Part shown: in pieces, positions 1 through 5,021 of the stretch
Layout of the letters: every line of letters begins with the position of its first letter
Numbering within the stretch: the stretch's first letter is position 1
Program-made: the position numbers and the translations under genes
NCBI GenBank assembly: GCA_900770645.1
Contig: CAAGKY010000248.1
Span: 1 to 5,021, forward strand
Reading direction: 5' to 3'
DNA from: Bacilli bacterium
GTDB taxonomy: Bacteria; Bacillota_I; Bacilli_A; ML615J-28; CAG-313
DNA length: 5,021 bases
The notes under the pieces: model-generated
Told to the model about the DNA's origin: nothing
Databases searched by the model: none
Seen by the model: the letters and a program-made list of their open reading frames with translations, nothing else

Positions 1-20
1 GACGTGTGCTCTTCCGATCT
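1..20. other. Illumina TruSeq adapter remnant (not genomic)
   Basis: These 20 bases match the 3' end of the Illumina TruSeq read-2 adapter. On the minus strand they read AGATCGGAAGAGCACACGTC, the standard adapter start, fused directly to the uppP reading frame after the codons for Leu-Gly-Ala-Thr. The adapter is untrimmed read-through carried into the assembly, so base 21 is the first biological base. Any protein predicted across it would gain a false tail (Arg-Ser-Glu-Glu-His-Thr). Confidence 0.97.
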
Positions 21-617
21 TGTTGCGCCTAGGGCTGCTGGAATAAATAATAAAAATGCGTATTCCGCCCCAACCCCTCTTTCTATTTTTCTATTTTCCG
101 CTCCTAGTAAACAAGATCCACTTCGAGAAATTCCAGGCAATATCCCAATACACTGAAATAATCCTATTACTAATGCATCTTTTAACGTAATCTTTTGTTT
201 CTTTTCTTCTCTACTTAAAAGAGTTATTAATATACCATTTATAATAAGTAAAAATCCTACGATTAATATACTGTTTGATACAAAATCTACGTAATCGCCT
301 AATATTATTGTTATGATAACTATTGGTAATGTAGAAATTATCATATTTAATAATATTCTAAATTCATAATAATATTGTTTTTCTTTCTTTATTATATACA
401 TATATGATCCACTCATAATTCTCTTTATGGTTTTTCTCATAAAAAATAAAACTGCTACTAAAGATGATAAATGTAAGAATACTTCTAATGTTAAATCATC
501 TTGTGGTATATTTAATAGATTACTAAAAATTATTATATGAGCACTAGAAGAAATTGGTAAAATCTCACTTATCCCTTGGATTATACCTAACAATATATAT
601 TTTAATAATTTAACTAT
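21..617 (-). CDS. uppP: Undecaprenyl-diphosphatase UppP (BacA family), 3' end missing
   Basis: This integral membrane enzyme dephosphorylates undecaprenyl diphosphate to the monophosphate lipid carrier used for peptidoglycan and other wall polymers; loss or overexpression alters bacitracin sensitivity. From the ATA at 615-617 to base 21 there are 199 codons. The two family signatures are present: Q14-x3-E18 followed by LPISSSAH (20-27, with His27), and LPGISRSG (160-167, with Arg165). The following residue pair is Ser-Cys where Ser/Ala-Thr is usual. Several hydrophobic segments lie between and after them (about 44-59, 88-106, 116-134, 148-160, 184-198). Family members are about 260-290 residues, so roughly the last 70-80 residues are missing because the insert ends at the adapter. 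The frame overlaps the end of the upstream nucleotidyltransferase by 8 bp, suggesting translational coupling. The start is unusual: no ATG, GTG or TTG is available except TTG at 591-593, which would remove eight residues of the first conserved helix. Confidence 0.92.
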
Positions 618-1317
618 TCAAAATCCCCTCAATCTCTTTTAACGTTTGATAATCATTGATTCCTCTTAATTTAAAATTATAAGGAACTATATATGTATTT
701 TTCTTACCTTCAATATATTCTACTATATCTGTTAAATAATATTCTTTTTTATTGTTCTCGTTTTTTATTTTATTAATATTCTTAAATAATTCTTCTGAGT
801 TAATACAATATATTCCTGTATTTACTTCATTAATCTTTTTTTCTGATTCTGTTGTTTCATTCTCTTCTACTATTTTAGTAACTTCTCCATTTTCTTTTTT
901 TATTCTTCCATATCCTGTTGGATTAGACATATATGTAGAAAGGATTGTAAGTTTATTTTTTTCTTTCTTGTGTACATTAATTAATTCTTTTAAGGTATCC
1001 AATGGTATTAATGGTGTATCTCCTGGAATAATTAATATTTCACCTTTATAACCACCTAAATACTCACGGCAACATTTAACCGCATCTGCCGTACCAAGCT
1101 GACTATATTGTTCTATATATGTAACTTTTGTTTTAATAACCTTTTTTACTTCTTCTTTCTTATATCCTACCACAACTATTATTTCATCAGACTTTAATAA
1201 ACTACAAGTTTCTAATAAGTAATTAATCATTGGCTTACCATTAATTAAACAAGCACATTTTGGTATGTCTTGTTTCATTCTAGAACCCATTCCACCAGCT
1301 AAAATAATTATTTTCAT
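610..1317 (-). CDS. Single-domain GlmU-like nucleotidyltransferase (probable UDP-GlcNAc pyrophosphorylase)
   Basis: This 235-residue cytosolic protein belongs to the NTP_transferase Rossmann-like fold and most resembles the uridylyltransferase half of GlmU, which makes UDP-GlcNAc from UTP and GlcNAc-1-P. Visible motifs in order: LAGGMGSRMK (6-15) with Lys20 as the nucleotide-binding loop, QLGT (73-76), PGDTPLI (98-104) with Asp100 as the likely metal ligand, PTGYGRI (133-139), IVEE (149-152), EVNTGIY (164-170), EYYLTDI (192-198) and GIND (219-222), where Asn221 matches the second metal ligand of GlmU. There is no left-handed beta-helix acetyltransferase domain; bifunctional GlmU is about 450-460 residues. 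The first loop has LAGG instead of the usual GlmU LAAG. The ATG is preceded by AGGAG (1327-1331) at 9 nt. It lies 60 bp after nagZ and overlaps uppP by 8 bp. Substrate choice (GlcNAc-1-P or a related sugar phosphate) is inferred from motifs, not proven. Confidence 0.88.
   Translation of the reverse strand: MKIIILAGGMGSRMKQDIPKCACLINGKPMINYLLETCSLLKSDEIIVVVGYKKEEVKKVIKTKVTYIEQYSQLGTADAVKCCREYLGGYKGEILIIPGDTPLIPLDTLKELINVHKKEKNKLTILSTYMSNPTGYGRIKKENGEVTKIVEENETTESEKKINEVNTGIYCINSEELFKNINKIKNENNKKEYYLTDIVEYIEGKKNTYIVPYNFKLRGINDYQTLKEIEGILNS
625..630 (-). promoter_or_regulatory. Ribosome binding site supporting the ATA start of uppP
   Basis: On the minus strand this reads GAGGGG and lies 7 nt upstream of the ATA codon at 615-617, inside the last codons of the upstream gene. 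An in-frame TGA at 618-620 directly precedes the ATA, so the reading frame cannot extend further. The alternative TTG at 591-593 has only A/T sequence before it and no Shine-Dalgarno match. Confidence 0.6.
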
Positions 1318-1344
1318 TTTTTATCGCTCCTATATATTATATAT

Positions 1345-1384
1345 AAAAAGAAAAAGATAAATGCTATAAAACAACATTTATCTT
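1345..1384 (-). terminator. Hairpin terminator at the end of nagZ
   Basis: A 10-bp perfect stem pairs 1354-1363 with 1375-1384 around an 11-nt loop (1364-1374). On the minus strand the stem is followed by a T-rich tract (T5-C-T5, complement of 1345-1355). The nagZ stop codon (1378-1380) lies inside the 5' arm. The stem is A/T-rich with only two G-C pairs and the loop is large, so termination is probably partial and read-through into the nucleotidyltransferase-uppP pair is plausible; no clear promoter is seen for that pair. Confidence 0.65.
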
Positions 1385-1386
1385 AT
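1351..1386. repeat. Palindromic terminator repeat, copy A
   Basis: This 36-base stretch matches 4198-4233 at 33 positions. The differences are at 1356 (G against A), 1372 (C against T) and 1374 (A against G). In this copy the inner four base pairs of the other copy are lost, while G1356 now pairs with C1382 and lets the stem extend outward. It sits at the 3' end of nagZ. Confidence 0.8.
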
Positions 1387-2943
1387 TTTTTTATTTAATG
1401 GTAAAATCCCATTTAATCCTATTTCACCTTTTAATTGTTTAATAATTGTTCTAATACTATTTGGCGTATATTCATATAAACAACTATAGTTTGATAGGTT
1501 ATTAAATTTATATCTGTCACTCGGACCTTTTAATGACACAACAAATACTTCTTTGTCTGTTTTTAATAGTTCATTGATTGTATCTAATTGTACATTATCA
1601 AGGTATGCATCATAAGAATAAATAACAATATTATCATAACTATCAATTATAGACATAATATCTTTTGTAAAATTATTATCTTTAGAAAATTTAATAACTT
1701 TATTATTAACAAAATTATTTTTAAGAGCATTAGTTAGATTTCTATCATCAAACTCATCTTCAACAATACTTGCGATTTTAGCATTTGATGAAAGAATTAA
1801 TGTTTTATCCGTTAAATATGGGGCTTTACCTTTTATTAAAGTAAATGATTCATCAACTATTTCCTGCATTAAATCATGTTCTGAATAATCAACTATGTAG
1901 TCACAATCATTAAAATATTTAATCAGCCCTTCTTTAACTTTTTCTTTAGCTTTATTAATGCGTATAACTTTCTCTTTCAACAAATCAATTGATATTCTAC
2001 CATCAAGCACCGCTTGTTTTACTTTAATAAATGCTTCTTTTTGTTCGCTATATTCATGACATAATAGTAATATATCACAACCAGCAATAAGAGCCATAAC
2101 ACAACCTTCACCAAGTCCATAGTTATCAGTGATTGCTTTCATTTCCATACCATCAGAAATAATTAAACCACCAAAACCATATTGTTTTCTTAAAACTTCT
2201 GTTAATAAAATATACGATAAAGTAGATGGTAATTCATCAAATGATGTATATACACAGTGACTTGTCATTAAAGCATCACTTTCTAATAAATGAACAAAAG
2301 GATACATATTAAAGTTTAATAAATCCTCTTTGCTATCATCAATAATAGGTAATTCTAAATGAGAATCTTTAGTACTCGATCCATCTCCCGGAAAATGTTT
2401 TATACAACTTAAAGCATTACTTTCTTTAATACCTTTCACAAATTCACTTGCTTTTGATAACACCATTTCTTTAGTAGAACCATATACTCTAACATTTAAA
2501 AGCGGATTAGCTAAATCTTCATCTATTTCTAAACAAGGAGCTAAATTTAAATTTATTCCTAGTTTCATCATATCTTTACCAACAATCACACCTGTTTTAT
2601 ATGGTGCATTTTCAATAGTTGTAGCAGATGTTGTAAGAGGACTAGCCGGAAAAGTAACGTCCTTAAATAAACGAACTACCATACCACCTTCTTGATCAAT
2701 TGAAACAAGCGGGAATGAACCTGTCACTTCTTCTGTATATTTATATACTTCCTGCATTAAATTTTTCATTTGCTTAGTGTTATCATAGTTTCTCGCAAAA
2801 AGTATATAGTTTCCTATTTTGTAATCTTTAATAAAATCTAAATATTGTTGATTTAATTCTAAACCAGGTAATCCTACCATTATAACTTGGCCTATTAATT
2901 CATCAATACTCATTTCTTCAACATTTTTAATATTATATTTCAT
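1378..2943 (-). CDS. nagZ: Glycoside hydrolase family 3 beta-N-acetylhexosaminidase (NagZ-type)
   Basis: The 521-residue enzyme is predicted to remove beta-linked terminal GlcNAc from muropeptide-derived or chitin-type sugars. The GH3 catalytic barrel covers roughly residues 10-340, with DQEGG (83-87), KHFPGDG (182-188), the Asp193/His195 pair typical of NagZ (DSH), MTSH (226-229) and SDGMEMKAI (263-271), where Asp264 is the expected nucleophile. Residues about 350-521 form the C-terminal alpha/beta domain of the Bacillus-type enzymes, ending in GEIGLNGILP (506-515); the short Gram-negative NagZ (about 340 residues) lacks it. There is no signal peptide or lipobox, unlike the longer exported B. 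subtilis enzyme, so it should act in the cytoplasm on imported sugars. The usual PGHG is PGDG here. The start ATG has only a weak GGTG site 5 nt upstream, and it begins 11 bp after nagA, consistent with co-transcription and perhaps coupled translation. GH3 substrate range cannot be fixed from sequence, but the DSH pair favours N-acetylhexosaminidase over glucosidase. Confidence 0.93.
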   Translation of the reverse strand: MKYNIKNVEEMSIDELIGQVIMVGLPGLELNQQYLDFIKDYKIGNYILFARNYDNTKQMKNLMQEVYKYTEEVTGSFPLVSIDQEGGMVVRLFKDVTFPASPLTTSATTIENAPYKTGVIVGKDMMKLGINLNLAPCLEIDEDLANPLLNVRVYGSTKEMVLSKASEFVKGIKESNALSCIKHFPGDGSSTKDSHLELPIIDDSKEDLLNFNMYPFVHLLESDALMTSHCVYTSFDELPSTLSYILLTEVLRKQYGFGGLIISDGMEMKAITDNYGLGEGCVMALIAGCDILLLCHEYSEQKEAFIKVKQAVLDGRISIDLLKEKVIRINKAKEKVKEGLIKYFNDCDYIVDYSEHDLMQEIVDESFTLIKGKAPYLTDKTLILSSNAKIASIVEDEFDDRNLTNALKNNFVNNKVIKFSKDNNFTKDIMSIIDSYDNIVIYSYDAYLDNVQLDTINELLKTDKEVFVVSLKGPSDRYKFNNLSNYSCLYEYTPNSIRTIIKQLKGEIGLNGILPLNKKIR

Positions 2944-2954
2944 ATTATCACCAG

Positions 2955-4106
2955 TTACTTATTATATATAATTTTACCATTTCTAATTGTTTGATAAACA
3001 TTTAATTCTTTATCCACAACCACTAAATTGGCTAATTTATTTTTTTCTATACTTCCCATTATATCAAATACACCTAAATTTTTTGCGGGGTTTTCAGTTG
3101 CACATTTAACAGCTTCTTCAAAACCAACTCCTGTAAAATCCATAAAGTTTTTGATTGCTTCATTTAGTTTTAAAACACTTCCAGCCAACGTACCATCTTC
3201 AAGCCTTGCTTCTTTACCTTTTAAAATAATTTTTTGTTCTAGTTCTTCATATATGCCATCTGGCATACCTTTAGTTCTTAAAGCATCACTTATCAAAACT
3301 ATTTTATTAGATGGTTTATTTTTGTATAGAAACTTGACTGCCGGTATTGATACATGAATTCCATCACATATAAGTTCAGTATATAATTCATCACATAATA
3401 ATGCACTTCCTACTGTTCCTATTTCATCCTTTTCATATGAACGCATACCATTATAAGTATGAGTTGTACAAGTAAGGCCTTCTTTAATAGCAGTATTAAT
3501 TTTATTATATGTCGCATTAGTATGTCCAGCAGATACAATAACATTCTTGTCTTTCAAATATTTAATTAGTTCTAGTGCGCCTTCTTCTTCAACTGCCATA
3601 GAAACAACTTTTATATTATCACCACTATTTTTTTCAAAATGTTTAAAAGTTTTAATATCAGGTTTTATTATATAATTACCTAGTTGTGCACCTTTATATA
3701 TATCAGAAATAAACGGCCCCTCTAAATGTATACCTAAAACCAAAGCACCATCTTCACATTTTTTTAATATATAATTTTTAATATTTTCTAGTGACTTATC
3801 TATAATGGATATACTTTGTGTCGTTGTAGTTGGTAAGAAAGCAGTAATCCCTTCTTTACTTAAAGCACAAGCAATAGTATAAATATCTTCTTCATTTCCA
3901 TCTATTATATCCACATTATTTGTACCATGTATATGTTCATCTATTAACCCAGGAATAACAATTAAATTATCATCTAACTCTACTAATCCATCAATATCAT
4001 TATTACCAACAGAATATATATAATCCCCTTTTATTAATAAATTGGTTTTTTTAATTCCTTCTTTAGTTAAAATATTTGAGTTTCTAAATCCCTTTATTTT
4101 TTCCAT
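2955..4106 (-). CDS. nagA: N-acetylglucosamine-6-phosphate deacetylase
   Basis: This cytosolic amidohydrolase converts GlcNAc-6-P to GlcN-6-P and acetate, the committed step of GlcNAc catabolism and wall amino-sugar recycling. Its 383 residues match the usual length (about 380-395). Motifs in order: PGLIDEHIHG (52-61) with His58 and His60, HLEGPF (127-132) with metal ligand Glu129, AGHTNAT (193-199) with His195, THTYNGM (215-221) with His216, DGIHV (248-252) with substrate-binding His251, SDA (273-275) with catalytic Asp274, and DGTLAGS (304-310). THTYNGM replaces the common THLFNAM. All catalytic and metal residues expected for the family are in place. The start ATG follows GAGG (4117-4120) at 10 nt. 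An out-of-frame ATG at 4112-4114 is too close to that site (2 nt) to be the better start. It is the first gene of the nagA-nagZ transcript, with its own extended -10 promoter and a terminator separating it from the AIM24 gene. Confidence 0.97.
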   Translation of the reverse strand: MEKIKGFRNSNILTKEGIKKTNLLIKGDYIYSVGNNDIDGLVELDDNLIVIPGLIDEHIHGTNNVDIIDGNEEDIYTIACALSKEGITAFLPTTTTQSISIIDKSLENIKNYILKKCEDGALVLGIHLEGPFISDIYKGAQLGNYIIKPDIKTFKHFEKNSGDNIKVVSMAVEEEGALELIKYLKDKNVIVSAGHTNATYNKINTAIKEGLTCTTHTYNGMRSYEKDEIGTVGSALLCDELYTELICDGIHVSIPAVKFLYKNKPSNKIVLISDALRTKGMPDGIYEELEQKIILKGKEARLEDGTLAGSVLKLNEAIKNFMDFTGVGFEEAVKCATENPAKNLGVFDIMGSIEKNKLANLVVVDKELNVYQTIRNGKIIYNK

Positions 4107-4121
4107 AAAAGCATTACCTCT

Positions 4122-4131
4122 ATTAATTAAT
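4122..4131. promoter_or_regulatory. 10-bp palindrome in the nagA leader, possible operator
   Basis: ATTAATTAAT is a perfect palindrome between the predicted transcription start (about 4144) and the Shine-Dalgarno sequence of nagA. It could bind a repressor of the amino-sugar genes, but short palindromes are expected by chance in sequence this AT-rich, and it matches no known NagR or CcpA site that I can recognise. Confidence 0.2.
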
Positions 4132-4150
4132 CAAAAACATATCTAGTATT

Positions 4151-4179
4151 ATTATATCATAAATTATCAATATTTTCTA
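4151..4179 (-). promoter_or_regulatory. Promoter of nagA-nagZ
   Basis: On the minus strand: TAGAAA (-35, 4174-4179, 4 of 6 matches to TTGACA), a 17-bp spacer, and a perfect TATAAT (-10, 4151-4156) with an extended -10 TG one base upstream of it (TGATATAAT). Predicted transcription start is near 4144, giving a leader of about 38 nt. It lies between the AIM24 gene terminator and nagA. No cre-like (catabolite control) sequence is evident. Confidence 0.65.
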
Positions 4180-4196
4180 TATATCTCATACATAAC

Positions 4197-4228
4197 AAAA
4201 AAAATAAATGCTATAAAATAGCATTTAT
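4197..4228 (-). terminator. Hairpin terminator of the AIM24-family gene
   Basis: An 11-bp perfect stem pairs 4204-4214 with 4218-4228 around an AAA loop (in practice the loop probably opens to more bases). On the minus strand it is followed by a run of T residues (complement of 4197-4204). The stem begins one base after the TAA stop at 4230-4232. This is a good intrinsic terminator isolating the AIM24 gene from nagA. Confidence 0.8.
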
Positions 4229-4233
4229 CTTAT
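4198..4233. repeat. Palindromic terminator repeat, copy B
   Basis: Near-identical partner (33 of 36 bases) of 1351-1386, located at the 3' end of an unrelated gene. This copy has the perfect inner stem with the GC step retained. The two flanking genes share no protein similarity, so the match is in the terminator itself rather than a duplicated gene end. Confidence 0.8.
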
Positions 4234-4898
4234 CCATTGTCTCTAGGAATTAAGCTTAGTAGTTTATACTTAGGCATAGTTTGTACCCAAATATGACCTG
4301 GACCAGTTACTTTTGTATTAAATAATCCTTCTCCACCAAATAACACATTAGATACACCTTTTACTGTTACTACATCCATTTTAACAGTTTCTGTCATAGC
4401 AGCTAAATAACCTGTATCTAAAATCATAGATTCTCCTGGTGCTAAATCATATTCTTTAATAGAACCATCTATTTCTAAGAATATCATTCCTTTACCTTCA
4501 AATTTTTGCATGATAAATCCTTCTCCACCAAAGAAACCACTTCCAAATTTCTTTTGGAAATAAATAGACATATTAACACTTTCTTCTCTAGCTAAGAATG
4601 CAGTCTTTTGTGCAATAATTGTTCCTTCTGAAACATCAAATGCTAAAATTTCACCAGGGAAAGATGATGCGAATGCAATAAAATCTCCATCTTTACTAGC
4701 AGTATAAGTATTTTGGAAAATAGATTCTCCTGAGAACATTCTTGAGAAGGCTTTTCCAATTCCCCCACCTGCATTAGTTTTCATTTCTAAACCATCACTC
4801 ATCCAACTCATCGCTCCACGTTCTGAATGAATTGTTTCACCCTTATCTAATGTAACAACAACGACTGGTAGTGATGAACCTGTAATTTCATATTTCAT
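4230..4898 (-). CDS. AIM24 / TIGR00266 family protein of unknown function
   Basis: This 222-residue protein belongs to the widespread AIM24 (formerly DUF124, TIGR00266) family. It has no signal peptide or membrane segment and is almost entirely beta-strand and glycine-rich turns, as expected for the family's beta-structured fold. Visible features: SERGAMSWM (25-33), a glycine patch AGGGIGKAF (43-51), PGEILAFDV (81-89), GFFGGEGF (121-128), APGESMILDTGYL (153-165), FGGEGLF (187-193) and TGPGHIWVQT (198-207). The GGEG element occurs twice (124-127 and 188-191), suggesting an internal structural repeat. Length is usual for the family, so the gene is intact. The start ATG follows a full AGGAGG (4906-4911) at 7 nt, the strongest ribosome site in the window, suggesting good expression. 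It is monocistronic, bounded by a promoter and its own terminator. The bacterial family has no settled biochemical role (the yeast homologue is mitochondrial), so none is assigned. Confidence 0.92.
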   Translation of the reverse strand: MKYEITGSSLPVVVVTLDKGETIHSERGAMSWMSDGLEMKTNAGGGIGKAFSRMFSGESIFQNTYTASKDGDFIAFASSFPGEILAFDVSEGTIIAQKTAFLAREESVNMSIYFQKKFGSGFFGGEGFIMQKFEGKGMIFLEIDGSIKEYDLAPGESMILDTGYLAAMTETVKMDVVTVKGVSNVLFGGEGLFNTKVTGPGHIWVQTMPKYKLLSLIPRDNG

Positions 4899-4922
4899 AA
4901 CATTACCTCCTATTTTTTGTAT

Positions 4923-4951
4923 ATTTTATCATTTTTTTAATTTATCTACAA
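4923..4951 (-). promoter_or_regulatory. Promoter of the AIM24-family gene
   Basis: On the minus strand: TTGTAG (-35, 4946-4951), a 17-bp spacer, and TAAAAT (-10, 4923-4928, 5 of 6 matches) preceded by the extended TG (TGATAAAAT). Predicted start of transcription is near 4916, leaving a short leader of about 17 nt that contains the AGGAGG. The spacing and TG element match the nagA promoter. Confidence 0.55.
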
Positions 4952-4970
4952 GTTATTTAACCTATTTTTT

Positions 4971-5002
4971 AAAAAAGAGTTATCATTTTTGATAACTCTT
5001 TT
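4971..5002 (-). terminator. Strong hairpin terminator of an upstream gene
   Basis: A perfect 13-bp stem pairs 4973-4985 with 4990-5002 around a TTTT loop (AAAA on the minus strand). On the minus strand it ends in TTTTTT (4976-4971), so it terminates a transcript coming from beyond base 5021. On the plus strand the 3' arm also ends in four T residues, but there is no plus-strand gene to terminate. Confidence 0.8.
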
Positions 5003-5021
5003 AACTATCTTTATTTACGAA
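5001..5021 (-). CDS. Possible C-terminal tail of an upstream gene (partial)
   Basis: In one minus-strand frame the window edge reads Phe-Val-Asn-Lys-Asp-Ser and then TAA at 5001-5003, which overlaps the first arm of the terminator. nagZ ends the same way, with its stop inside its hairpin, so a gene ending here is plausible. Both other frames also hit TAA within a few codons, so the frame is not certain and the product cannot be named. Confidence 0.35.
   Translation of the reverse strand, partial: FVNKDS

Noticed and set aside
591..593. TTG as the uppP start codon
   Set aside because: It has no Shine-Dalgarno sequence and would remove eight residues at the start of the first conserved membrane segment. 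It remains the fallback if ATA initiation is ruled out.
618..620. In-frame TGA before uppP read as Trp (Mycoplasma-type genetic code)
   Set aside because: The Trp codons I checked (residues 32 and 204 of the AIM24 protein) are TGG, and reading through this TGA would add residues not seen in UppP while soon meeting a TAA.
752..1051. Plus-strand open frame of 99 codons inside the nucleotidyltransferase gene
   Set aside because: It lies antisense to a gene with complete family motifs, has a Phe/Ser/Ile-rich composition typical of the reverse strand of an A-rich gene, and has no ribosome binding site or recognisable domain.
1336..1341. TATAAT on the minus strand as a promoter for the nucleotidyltransferase-uppP pair
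   Set aside because: There is no acceptable -35 at 16-18 bp, and transcription would start inside the Shine-Dalgarno sequence (1327-1331), removing it. The region is an alternating T/A tract where this hexamer is expected by chance.
3028..3357. Plus-strand open frame of 109 codons inside nagA
   Set aside because: It is antisense to an intact nagA with all catalytic residues, and its Ser/Phe/Leu-rich sequence is what reverse-strand reading of that gene would give. No family resemblance is visible.
4107..4229. Riboswitch, T-box or catabolite repression site upstream of nagA
   Set aside because: The 123-bp gap is fully used by a terminator, a promoter and a short leader. No structured, GC-containing fold, no cre-type sequence and no known amino-sugar repressor site could be recognised.
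21..5021. CRISPR array, insertion sequence, tRNA or rRNA gene, phage or defence system
   Set aside because: There are no regularly spaced repeats, transposase motifs, terminal inverted repeats, cloverleaf-like or rRNA-like sequences. Every gene belongs to a recognised housekeeping or conserved family.

Overview
This is an AT-rich stretch (A/T strongly dominates coding and non-coding sequence, and every visible stop is TAA) with all genes on the minus strand. Shine-Dalgarno sequences of the AGGAG/GAGG type, extended -10 promoters and the protein families point to a low-GC Bacillota, for example an Erysipelotrichales- or RF39-like gut lineage. That placement is inferred from composition and protein character only. 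Tryptophan is encoded by TGG where I checked (AIM24 family gene), so there is no sign of a TGA=Trp code. Bases 1-20 are Illumina TruSeq adapter rather than genome, so real sequence starts at base 21 and the left edge is probably a contig end.

Layout, read in the direction of transcription (right to left): a possible six-residue tail of an upstream gene runs directly into a strong hairpin terminator (4971-5002). Next comes an extended -10 promoter and a monocistronic AIM24/TIGR00266-family gene (4898-4230) that ends in its own terminator. A second promoter (4179-4151) then drives nagA (4106-2955) and, 11 bp later, nagZ (2943-1378), which ends in a weaker terminator-like hairpin. After a 60-bp gap lie a single-domain GlmU-like nucleotidyltransferase (1317-610) and a uppP gene (617-21) that overlaps its end by 8 bp and is cut off by the adapter. 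The two terminators after the AIM24 gene and nagZ are near-identical copies (33 of 36 bases) of one palindromic sequence.

Functional reading: NagZ releases GlcNAc from cell-wall or chitin-type oligosaccharides, and NagA deacetylates GlcNAc-6-P. The GlmU-like protein would load a sugar-1-phosphate (most likely GlcNAc-1-P) onto UMP, and UppP regenerates undecaprenyl phosphate. Together the four genes look like an amino-sugar and lipid-carrier recycling set for peptidoglycan. No kinase, NagB, transporter or regulator is in the window.

I do not see a previously undescribed system here. The most notable points are the adapter remnant, a probable non-canonical ATA start for uppP behind a well-placed Shine-Dalgarno sequence, the GlmU-like protein without an acetyltransferase half, and the repeated terminator element with shifted base pairing.
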